In this document: piece by piece, positions 34,927-41,917 of the stretch | Layout of the letters: each line of letters begins with the position of its first letter | Numbering within the stretch: position 1 is the stretch's first letter | Notes under the pieces: generated by a model | What the model saw: the letters and a program-made list of their open reading frames with translations, nothing else | What the model was told of the DNA's origin: nothing | Database searches by the model: none | Assembly: GCA_964575605.1 (NCBI GenBank) | Contig: CAZNRN010000019.1 | Coordinates: 1 to 64,000, forward strand | Direction: 5' to 3' | DNA: 64,000 nucleotides | Origin: JAPWJZ01 sp964575605 | Lineage (GTDB): Bacteria > Pseudomonadota > Alphaproteobacteria > Micavibrionales > UBA2020 | Translations under genes and position numbers: made by a program

Positions 34927-35774
34927 GCGGAAGCCCCCGGTTTCAGCGAGATGGTTTTCATCGTCCTGACGGGCTCGGCGACTGTGGCCGCGTATTTGCG
35001 GCGGCTTGCTTCGTCGATCGCCTGCCCGATATCGTGAAAGCCAAGCTCTTCGGCCAGCGCACGCGGAGTCTGGCCCTGCTTGTTTTTCAGGTCGATATTC
35101 GCGCCAAGTGCAATCAACGAAAGCGCGATATCCTCGCGGTGGTTGATCACGGCGACGGCAAGGGGCGTATTGCCTTCGTCGTCCTGCGCATCGATACCGG
35201 CGCGGGACAGGTATTCATTGCCGAGCAGGCGGTCGATCGCTTCTTTCTGGTAGACGGCGATGGCGCACATCAGGGGCGTCGTGCCGCCGCGGCCCTTTTG
35301 TGCAAGGTCTGCGCCCGCAGCCGCCAGCGCATCAAGCACCTCGATCTGCCCGTATTGTGCGGTATAGAAGACAGCAGGGTTGCCGTGCATATCCTGGCCC
35401 GAGTAATCACGCCCCGGTTTGATAAGCTTTTTGCACAGCGCTTCGTCGGCATGGTCGAACAGCGCGGTATGCAGCGCCGTCTTGTTGAAATTATTGGTGA
35501 GCGAGGCATCCGCCCCCTTGGACAGCAGGAAGGAAACCATGTCCGACTGGTTTTCCCGCGCCGCGCCGATGAGGGCCGTGTCGCCGTTTGTGTCGCGACC
35601 GTTAATCGAAGCGCCTTCCTTCAAATGCTTTTTGACGGCGTCGAGGTCGCCGAATTCGGCCGAGCGCACCAGCCGCACATCAAGCGTGCGCTTGATCGCT
35701 TCCCGCGTTTCCTTCAGGTGCTTGAATAATCCCATCACACAACTCCACACCGCCCTTTTTAAAAACCCTGCCAT
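34923..35774 (-). CDS. ankyrin repeat protein, operon gene 1
   Basis: A 283-residue protein with about six ankyrin repeats running nearly the full length (for instance DTNGDTALIGAARENQSDMVSFLLSKGADASLTNNFNKTALHTA). It ends TMKTISLKPGASA, a shorter form of the tail seen in the other ankyrin proteins. A frame start further upstream than MAGFLKRAVWS is not available; MGLFKHLKE at residue 15 is an alternative start. First gene of the four-gene operon; the 250 bases upstream are AT-rich and must hold its promoter, although I see only a weak TATAAT. Confidence 0.85.
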   Translation of the reverse strand: MAGFLKRAVWSCVMGLFKHLKETREAIKRTLDVRLVRSAEFGDLDAVKKHLKEGASINGRDTNGDTALIGAARENQSDMVSFLLSKGADASLTNNFNKTALHTALFDHADEALCKKLIKPGRDYSGQDMHGNPAVFYTAQYGQIEVLDALAAAGADLAQKGRGGTTPLMCAIAVYQKEAIDRLLGNEYLSRAGIDAQDDEGNTPLAVAVINHREDIALSLIALGANIDLKNKQGQTPRALAEELGFHDIGQAIDEASRRKYAATVAEPVRTMKTISLKPGASA

Positions 35775-36026
35775 GTCCTTCTAAAAAGGCGCAAAAACAC
35801 TGATTTTGGGCATTGGGACATTATTATATAAAGAGAGGAGAATTGCAATAATTATGTAAATATGAATTCGAAGCGTTAAATAAGCGCGCTTTCACCTAAA
35901 AAAATCAATTATTTCATATATTTAACAATGATAGGCAAGTGTTAACCCTATTTAGGATATAATTAACATATTAATGCAATACTGGGGCTAATAGCAGAAT
36001 CACGGCTAGCAGACGGAGTCCTCACG
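35775..36026. other. AT-rich divergent intergenic region
   Basis: This gap separates the minus-strand ankyrin operon from the plus-strand micro-ORF at 36027. It is much richer in A and T than its surroundings. On the plus strand TATAAT lies at 35958-35963 without a clear -35; on the minus strand a TATAAT is also present (around 35827). It probably holds both promoters. I see no gene or stable hairpin in it. Confidence 0.5.
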
Positions 36027-36203
36027 ATGGAGCCAAATGTAGTCTCTTTCCCTGAATCGGATGCCTGGGCCGATGCGCTTGATGTGCGCAATCAGTTTGC
36101 GAAGTCCGCGCCGCGCGCGCCGGGCACTGCCGCACCGGGCACCAAAGCGGAATACAAGGAATTCGCGGCGCTCGAGCTCGATTTCGACATGCTGGTGAAA
36201 TAA
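36027..36203 (+). CDS. small acidic protein of unknown function
   Basis: A 58-residue open frame starting MEPNVVSFPESDAW and ending LDFDMLVK. It is preceded by CGGAG eight bases before the ATG, and codon use fits the neighbours. The sequence is acidic at both ends with an Ala/Pro-rich middle (SAPRAPGTAAPG). No family recognised. A strong hairpin with a T-run begins 20 bases after the stop, consistent with a separately transcribed small gene. Confidence 0.55.
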   Translation: MEPNVVSFPESDAWADALDVRNQFAKSAPRAPGTAAPGTKAEYKEFAALELDFDMLVK

Positions 36204-36223
36204 CGAATTGCACGACGGATAAG

Positions 36224-36256
36224 GCTCCTTTAGTTTGCAGCTAAAGGAGCTTTTTC
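36224..36256 (+). terminator. terminator-like hairpin containing the ridA ribosome binding site
   Basis: A perfect 10-base stem, GCTCCTTTAG (36224-36233) and CTAAAGGAGC (36241-36250), with a 7-base loop is followed by TTTTTC, the structure of an intrinsic terminator. The 3' arm holds AAAGGAG (36243-36249), the only Shine-Dalgarno of ridA, whose ATG is at 36257. So the hairpin may both end the upstream transcript and hide the ribosome binding site of ridA. Confidence 0.75.
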
Positions 36257-36715
36257 ATGTCCGCAATCGACGACCGCCTCAAATCCCTTGGCATCACCAT
36301 CCCCGAACTGGCGCCGCCGGTCGCGAACTACGTGCCCTTCACCATCTCGGGCAAGACGCTCTACATCTCGGGCCAGCTGCCGGGGGCGGGCGGGCAGATG
36401 ACGAAAGGCCATCTGGGCAAGGAAGTGTCGCTGGAAGACGGGCAGAAGGCCGCGCGCGTCTGCGCCATCAACATCATCGCACAGGCCAAAGCGGCGCTGG
36501 GAGATTTGGATAAAATTTCGCGCTGCCTGCGCCTTGGCGGTTTCGTGGCTTCTACCCCCGAATTCACCGACCATCCGAAGGTGGTCAACGGCGCGTCGGA
36601 TTTGATCGTCGAAGTCTTTGGCGACGCAGGCAAGCATGCGCGCGCGGCGGTCGGCGTTTCCGCGCTGCCCCTAGGCGCTGCGGTCGAAGTCGATGCAATC
36701 TTTGAAATAAAGTAA
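36257..36715 (+). CDS. RidA family protein (YjgF/YER057c/UK114)
   Basis: A 152-residue protein of the RidA family, whose members deaminate reactive enamine/imine intermediates. Segments YISGQLPGAGG, ARVCAINIIAQAKAALGDLDKI and GKHARAAVGVSALPLGAAVEVDAIFEI match; the key Arg of archetypal RidA is expected in HARAAVGV-like position and is present (R134). Length is longer than the usual about 128, as in a subgroup. The only Shine-Dalgarno lies within a hairpin. pyrF follows after ten bases. Confidence 0.92.
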   Translation: MSAIDDRLKSLGITIPELAPPVANYVPFTISGKTLYISGQLPGAGGQMTKGHLGKEVSLEDGQKAARVCAINIIAQAKAALGDLDKISRCLRLGGFVASTPEFTDHPKVVNGASDLIVEVFGDAGKHARAAVGVSALPLGAAVEVDAIFEIK

Positions 36716-36725
36716 AGGAAGTCAC

Positions 36726-37427
36726 ATGACGGCAAGGGTTTTCTGCGCGATCGATGCGAATACGCTGGATGACGCGGCAGCCCTTGTGAAACGCCTTGCG
36801 GGTACCGATGTCGGCATCAAGCTCGGCCTCGAATTTTTCGTGGCCGAAGGACCGAAGGGCATCGAGGCGATTAAGAAAATCGCCGGCAGTGCCGAAATCT
36901 TCCTCGACCTCAAACTGCATGATATCCCGAACACGGTCGCGGGCGCGGTCAAGGCCGCGGTCAAATGCAATCCCGATTTCCTGACGCTCCACACTTCAGG
37001 CGGTGCGGAGATGATGAAGGCGGCGGTAGATGCCGCGAGGGGTTCCTCGGTAAGGTTGCTGGGCGTAACCGTGCTGACCAGCCTCGATGAAAAGAACCTG
37101 GCCAGCGTAGGGCAGGGGACGCAGGTCGAGGAACAAGTGCAACGTCTGGCAACGCTGGCCGAAACTTCCGGCCTTGCGGGCGTTGTCTGCTCGCCGAAAG
37201 AAATCGGCTTGCTGCGTAAAAACCTGAAAGCGCAGACCCTGCTGGTCGTGCCCGGCATCCGTCCCGCGGGCGCCGACACAGGCGACCAGAAGCGCGTTAT
37301 GACCCCCGTCGAGGCATCAAGCCTTGGCGCCGACTATCTGGTTATCGGCCGCCCGATTACGCAGGCGGCGGACCCCGCACTCGCCGCGCGCGAAATCCTC
37401 GCCTCTATGGCCAAACAAGCCGCGTAA
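36726..37427 (+). CDS. pyrF: orotidine 5'-phosphate decarboxylase
   Basis: A 233-residue TIM-barrel enzyme making UMP from OMP. The catalytic signature FLDLKLHDIPNTV (about 59-71) with Asp-Lys-His-Asp is complete, with an opening CAIDANTLDDA and the phosphate-binding VVPGIRPAGADTGDQKRVMTP near residue 175. With pyrE at 6412 it provides the last two steps of UMP synthesis. It follows ridA closely. A gap of about 110 bases before accD shows no feature. Confidence 0.95.
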   Translation: MTARVFCAIDANTLDDAAALVKRLAGTDVGIKLGLEFFVAEGPKGIEAIKKIAGSAEIFLDLKLHDIPNTVAGAVKAAVKCNPDFLTLHTSGGAEMMKAAVDAARGSSVRLLGVTVLTSLDEKNLASVGQGTQVEEQVQRLATLAETSGLAGVVCSPKEIGLLRKNLKAQTLLVVPGIRPAGADTGDQKRVMTPVEASSLGADYLVIGRPITQAADPALAAREILASMAKQAA

Positions 37428-37538
37428 TATCAGTCGTTTAAGCCTTGCGTTATGTCAATTATAAATGAGGTGACGCTAAACGGCGTCCCATGTTAAAGAC
37501 TCACCTTCGAAAGGCGCAAATAGGCGTTATGTAACAGC

Positions 37539-38438
37539 ATGAACTGGATTACCAACTTCGTCCGTCCCAAGATCAAGGCGCTCATCCCCACCAAAAAGGA
37601 TGTGCCCGATGACCTCTGGCAGAAATGCCCGGGCTGCGAAACCATGCTGCACCACCAGGCGCTGGCCAAGAACCTGAACGTCTGCACCAACTGCGGCCAC
37701 CACCTGCGCATGACGGTCAAGGAGCGCCTCGACATGCTTTTCGACGATGCGCAGTGGAAGGATACAGAACTGCCCAAGGCGCCGCTCGACCCGCTGAAAT
37801 TCCGCGACCGCAAGAAATACACCGACCGCCTGAAAGACGCGCAGGGCGAAACCGGCCGCAAGGACGCAATCGTCGTCGCACAAGGGCCGATGGGCGGCAA
37901 GCCCGTCGTTATCGCGGCCTTCGATTTCGATTTCATGGGCGGCTCGATGGGAGCTGCCGTCGGCGACGGGCTGATTACCGCCGCGCGCCTTGCCGTCGCG
38001 CAGAAATGCCCCTTTATCGTTATCCCGGCCTCTGGCGGCGCGCGCATGCAGGAAGGCATGCTGTCGCTGATGCAGATGCCGCGCTCTGTCATCGCCGTCG
38101 AACAGGTGAAGGAAGCGGGCCTGCCCTATATCGTGCTGCTGACCAACCCGACCACGGGCGGCGTCTCGGCGTCCTTCGCGATGCTGGGCGACATCCATAT
38201 CGCCGAACCCGGCGCCCAAATTGGTTTCGCAGGCCGCCGCGTCATCCAGGAAACCATCCGTGCCTCGCTGCCCGACGGCTTCCAGACTGCGGAATACCTG
38301 CGCGACCATGGCATGGTCGACCTTGTCATCCCGCGCCATGAACTACGCGATAAAATCATCACCCTGCTGCAGCTGCTGACCCAGCCGCGCGACGCTGCCG
38401 CAAAAAAAATGAATGGCCACGCCGACGCCGGCATGTAA
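37539..38438 (+). CDS. accD: acetyl-CoA carboxylase carboxyltransferase subunit beta
   Basis: A 299-residue subunit that, with AccA, transfers the carboxyl group from biotin to acetyl-CoA, the first step of fatty acid synthesis. A Cys4 zinc ribbon (CPGCETML...CTNCGHH, about 29-50) is followed by the crotonase-like fold with ASGGARMQEGMLSLMQM and NPTTGGVSASFAMLGDIHIAEP. The pair accD-folC is a common alphaproteobacterial arrangement. folC starts 12 bases after. Confidence 0.96.
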   Translation: MNWITNFVRPKIKALIPTKKDVPDDLWQKCPGCETMLHHQALAKNLNVCTNCGHHLRMTVKERLDMLFDDAQWKDTELPKAPLDPLKFRDRKKYTDRLKDAQGETGRKDAIVVAQGPMGGKPVVIAAFDFDFMGGSMGAAVGDGLITAARLAVAQKCPFIVIPASGGARMQEGMLSLMQMPRSVIAVEQVKEAGLPYIVLLTNPTTGGVSASFAMLGDIHIAEPGAQIGFAGRRVIQETIRASLPDGFQTAEYLRDHGMVDLVIPRHELRDKIITLLQLLTQPRDAAAKKMNGHADAGM

Positions 38439-38449
38439 AGGAGGCGGGC

Positions 38450-39799
38450 ATGCTTGACAAAAAACAGGCAGCCGCAAAAGACATGGCGCAGCGTGACTGG
38501 ACGTTTTCCCCCGTGCCCGCGCTTGAAATCGCCGTCAATGAAGTGCGCCTGAAAAGCCCGCCGATGCTGCCAAACGGGCTCGACCGTCCGCGCCGGCTGC
38601 TTGAAAAACTTGGCAATCCGCAGCTGAAAATGCCGTCGGTCTTCCATGTGGCGGGCACCAACGGCAAGGGCTCGACGCTCGCATTTCTGCAGGCGATTTT
38701 CGAGGCGGGCGGCATGTCCGTCCACAAATTCATCTCGCCGCATCTTGTGCGTTTCGAAGAACGCATCGTGGTGGCCGGTAAACAGATCGAGCCCGACCAC
38801 CTGCTGGAGTTGATGGGTGAGGTCAGCCGCGCCGCGGGCGACGATGAAATTTCCTTCTTCGAATTTTTCACCGCGCTGGCGTTTCTGGTCTATGCGCGCG
38901 AAAAGGCAGATGCCGTGCTGCTCGAAACCGGCCTCGGCGGCAATTATGACGCCACCAACGTAATCGAAAAAAGCGTCGCGCTGCTGACGCGCATTTCGTT
39001 CGACCACACGCGTCTGCTGGGGGACACGCTGCCCGCGATCGCGGGTGAAAAGGCCGGTATCATCAAGCAGGGCTGCCCCGCCATTATCGCACCGCAGTCG
39101 CCCGAAGTGATGGAAGTGTTTTTGAAGCGCGCGGCGCAGGTGAATGCAAATAGCTTCGCCGCCGGCCGCGACTGGAACACGGCAACGGCGGGCGATACCT
39201 TTACCTACAACGGCAAAAACAAATTCAGCTTGCCTCTGCCGCGCCTGCTGGGCGGCCACCAGGTTATCAACGCAGGTACCGCGATTGCAGGGCTTGAAAA
39301 CAGCCAGTTCACCAGCCTCCTGAAACAGGGCACGCTGGCGCGCGCCATGGAAACGGTCACCTGGCCCGGCCGTTTCCAGCGGCTGGAACGCGGCGCGCTG
39401 GCCGACCTGCTGCCGCAAGGCTGGGAGCTCTGGGCCGATGGCGCGCACAACGATTCCGGTGCCGAGGTACTGGCTGAACAGGCAAAGGCCTGGGGACAGG
39501 AAAAACCGCTGCACATCATCACCGGTTTCAAGAAAAAGAAAGACACCGACGGTTTCTACGAACGCCTTGTCGGTATCCCGAAATCGATACAGGCGGTCGA
39601 CGCCCGCATCGACGCGCCGCTGGTGCCGCCGCAGGAGTTATGTGATTCCCTGAAAGCCATGGGCTTCACGAACGTCGCCCCCGCCGATAATCTGGAAAGC
39701 GCGATCCGGTCGCTTGCCTTACAATTCAGCACGCCGCAGCGTATAATCATTACGGGCTCTCTCTATCTGGTCGGCCATGCCCTGAAACTCAACGGCTGA
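38450..39799 (+). CDS. folC: bifunctional folylpolyglutamate/dihydrofolate synthase
   Basis: A 449-residue Mur-ligase-like enzyme that adds glutamate to dihydropteroate and folates. The P-loop GTNGKGST is at about 67-74, TSPHLV is here SPHLVRFEERI, and LETGLGGNYDATN carries further conserved residues; WADGAHNDSGA near residue 330 is typical of the C-terminal domain. No frame problems. It follows accD and precedes a short gap before hprK. Confidence 0.95.
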   Translation: MLDKKQAAAKDMAQRDWTFSPVPALEIAVNEVRLKSPPMLPNGLDRPRRLLEKLGNPQLKMPSVFHVAGTNGKGSTLAFLQAIFEAGGMSVHKFISPHLVRFEERIVVAGKQIEPDHLLELMGEVSRAAGDDEISFFEFFTALAFLVYAREKADAVLLETGLGGNYDATNVIEKSVALLTRISFDHTRLLGDTLPAIAGEKAGIIKQGCPAIIAPQSPEVMEVFLKRAAQVNANSFAAGRDWNTATAGDTFTYNGKNKFSLPLPRLLGGHQVINAGTAIAGLENSQFTSLLKQGTLARAMETVTWPGRFQRLERGALADLLPQGWELWADGAHNDSGAEVLAEQAKAWGQEKPLHIITGFKKKKDTDGFYERLVGIPKSIQAVDARIDAPLVPPQELCDSLKAMGFTNVAPADNLESAIRSLALQFSTPQRIIITGSLYLVGHALKLNG

Positions 39800-39820
39800 C
39801 CCCAAAACAGGGTTTTTCCG

Positions 39821-40303
39821 TTGGGCATCCCCAAGACGCCACAGCCTCCGAAGACGATTGTGCTGCACGGCTCCGCCGTGCTGCTGAAGAGCGTGAATTT
39901 TTCGCCTTCTGTCGTCTTCCTGCGCGGGCGCTCGGGCTCCGGCAAGTCCGACCTTGCCTTCCGCCTCATCGAAAACGGCGGCGAGCTGATTTGCGACGAC
40001 CAGGTGTTCTTTGAAAAGCGCCATGAAAAAGTTTTCGCGGGCGCGGTCGAAACCATCAGCGGCCTGATCGAGGTTCGGGGCGTCGGCCTGCTGCGCTATC
40101 CCGTCGCCGACCCGGGGCGGCTGATGCTGGTGGTCGATCTCGTGAAGCACGAGGAAGTGCCTCGCCTGCCCGAGCCCCAAACCATCAATATCCTCGGAGT
40201 CGATATTCCGCTCCTGAAACTCCACGCCTTCGACGTGTCCACCGCGCTTAAAATTTATAAGGCCATGGAAGTCGTCCACAAGCCCGGCATGGTGGTGAAG
40301 TAA
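39821..40303 (+). CDS. hprK: HPr kinase/phosphorylase, short alphaproteobacterial type
   Basis: A 160-residue protein covering only the kinase domain of HprK, as in other alphaproteobacteria; the N-terminal domain of Firmicute HprK is absent. Walker A is GRSGSGKSDLA (about 37-47) and the signature EVRGVGLLRYP follows near residue 88. It would phosphorylate Ser49 of the HPr encoded at 41639. The start is a TTG at 39821. Its stop overlaps the rapZ start by one base, beginning the regulatory PTS operon. Confidence 0.92.
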   Translation: MGIPKTPQPPKTIVLHGSAVLLKSVNFSPSVVFLRGRSGSGKSDLAFRLIENGGELICDDQVFFEKRHEKVFAGAVETISGLIEVRGVGLLRYPVADPGRLMLVVDLVKHEEVPRLPEPQTINILGVDIPLLKLHAFDVSTALKIYKAMEVVHKPGMVVK

Positions 40304-41244
40304 TGGCGAAGAAGCCCGCCAGACGTCGCGTATTAATCGTGACCGGATTATCCGGCGCGGGGCTGTCGACCGCGCTGAAATCGCTGGAAGACCTCGGCTA
40401 TAAGGCCGTCGACAACATCCCGGTTGCCATGGTCGATACGCTGCTGAAACAAAAGGGCGGGCTGGATAAACCCGTCGCTATCGGCATCGACAGCCGCACC
40501 TGGGATTTCACGCCCGCGGCGCTCCTGAAACAGGTGGCGAAGCTGAAAAAAGACCGCCATCTGCAGGCCGAGCTTGTGTTTATAAATTGCCAGGACAGCA
40601 TCTTGCAGCAGCGCTATACCGAAACCCGCCGCGTGCATCCCTTGGCCGTTGACCGCCCCGTGGCAGACGGCGTGATCCGCGAACGCCAGCTGATGACGCC
40701 TTTGCGCCGCGCCGCAGACCATGTGATTGATACGTCGGATTTGAAAGCCTTCGAGCTGCGCCGCATGATGGCGGGCTATTTCCAATTGGAAGGTGACAAA
40801 GGCCTGTTCGTCTTCGTGACTTCCTTCGGCTTCAAGAACGGCATCCCGCGGGAAGCCGATTTGGTCTTCGACGTGCGCTTCCTGCATAACCCGCATTGGG
40901 ATGCGCACCTGCGCCCGCTCTCCGGCCTCGATGCCGCCGTGGCCAAGAAAGTGCGCGGCGATAAAGCCTATAAAGGATTTTATACAAGCGTTACGAAACT
41001 CCTCGCGCCGCTGCTGCCGCGCTATATCAACGAGGGCAAAAATTATCTGACGATTGCGGTGGGCTGCACCGGCGGCCGCCATCGTTCCGTCTGCGTGGCC
41101 GAAGATATCAACCGCTGGGTTGCCAAACGCGGCTTCAGCTCGGCCGTGCGCCACCGCGACCTCGAAAAAGACCCTGCGCAGCGCTTGCATCAGGCGCATG
41201 GCGCAACCATTTCAAGAAGAAGAAAGCAAAGGAAAGCAGCATGA
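40303..41244 (+). CDS. rapZ: RapZ family protein with a non-canonical Walker A motif
   Basis: A 313-residue RapZ/YvcJ homologue. In enterobacteria RapZ guides RNase E to the GlmY/GlmZ small RNAs; in other groups the role is less clear. The C-terminal domain, with YLTIAVGCTGGRHRSVCVAEDIN, is well conserved. The N-terminal P-loop reads GLSGAGLST, with Leu21 in place of the Lys that normally binds nucleotide phosphate. The rest of the N-terminal domain looks intact (VDNIPVAMVD; ERQLMTPLR). It lies between hprK and the EIIA gene; the next gene overlaps by four bases. Confidence 0.93.
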   Translation: MAKKPARRRVLIVTGLSGAGLSTALKSLEDLGYKAVDNIPVAMVDTLLKQKGGLDKPVAIGIDSRTWDFTPAALLKQVAKLKKDRHLQAELVFINCQDSILQQRYTETRRVHPLAVDRPVADGVIRERQLMTPLRRAADHVIDTSDLKAFELRRMMAGYFQLEGDKGLFVFVTSFGFKNGIPREADLVFDVRFLHNPHWDAHLRPLSGLDAAVAKKVRGDKAYKGFYTSVTKLLAPLLPRYINEGKNYLTIAVGCTGGRHRSVCVAEDINRWVAKRGFSSAVRHRDLEKDPAQRLHQAHGATISRRRKQRKAA

Positions 41245-41642
41245 TCGGACTTGTCATCGTCACCCACGGCCGCCTGGCCGAGGAATTCATCGCCGTGATG
41301 GAACACATCGTCGGCCCGCAGAAGCAGGTGGCCGCCGTCTGCATGGGCCCCGACGACGACATGGAGAAGAAGCGCCAGGAAATCATCGCCAAGGTAAAGG
41401 AAACCGACAGCGGCAAGGGCGTGCTTATCCTCACCGACATGTTCGGCGGCACGCCCTCGAACCTCGCCATTTCCATTACCGAAGATAAAAAGATCGAGGC
41501 GCTGGCAGGCATCAACCTGCCCATGCTGATTAAACTTGCCAGCGTGCGCCAGACCGAAACGCTGGCGCAGGCCGCGCTCTCGGGGCAGGAAGCTGGGCGC
41601 AAATACATCAACGCGGCCTCGGCGCTGCTGCAGGCGGGTTGA
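41241..41642 (+). CDS. PTS EIIA component, mannose family
   Basis: A 133-residue EIIA-Man-like protein with the phospho-accepting H9 in IGLVIVTHGRLAEEF. GVLILTDMFGGTPSNLA is typical of the family. No IIB, IIC or IID partner is encoded nearby, so it acts in a regulatory phosphorelay and not in sugar uptake, as in other alphaproteobacteria. It overlaps rapZ by four bases and ptsH by four bases. Confidence 0.93.
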   Translation: MIGLVIVTHGRLAEEFIAVMEHIVGPQKQVAAVCMGPDDDMEKKRQEIIAKVKETDSGKGVLILTDMFGGTPSNLAISITEDKKIEALAGINLPMLIKLASVRQTETLAQAALSGQEAGRKYINAASALLQAG

Positions 41643-41917
41643 TAACGGCCTTGGAAAAAAGCGTCAAAATCAGCAATAAACGCGGCCTTCACGCCCGCGC
41701 GGCGGCAAAGTTCGTCAAGCTCGCCGAACAGCACAAGGCCGATATCCGCGTGCTGAAGGACGACATGGATGTCTGCGGCACATCCATCATGGGCTTGCTT
41801 ATGCTCTCCGCCAGCAAGGACACTTCCGTGCTTATCCGCGTCACGGGCGAGGGGGCGGATGCGGCGCTGCACGAATTATCCTCCCTCATCGAACGCCGCT
41901 TCGACGAGGACGAATGA
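41639..41917 (+). CDS. ptsH: HPr family phosphocarrier protein
   Basis: A 92-residue HPr. H18 in RGLHARAAAKFV accepts phosphate from EI, and S49 in GTSIMGLLML is the HprK target site, so both control points are present. The start is a TTG overlapping the EIIA stop; a second TTG four codons later is an alternative. It overlaps the EI gene by four bases. The pair of phosphorylation sites fits the presence of hprK in the same operon. Confidence 0.93.
   Translation: MITALEKSVKISNKRGLHARAAAKFVKLAEQHKADIRVLKDDMDVCGTSIMGLLMLSASKDTSVLIRVTGEGADAALHELSSLIERRFDEDE

Noticed and set aside
38126..39514. Open frame antisense to accD and folC
   Set aside because: It crosses the border of two well-identified genes and shows no domain; a GC-rich shadow.
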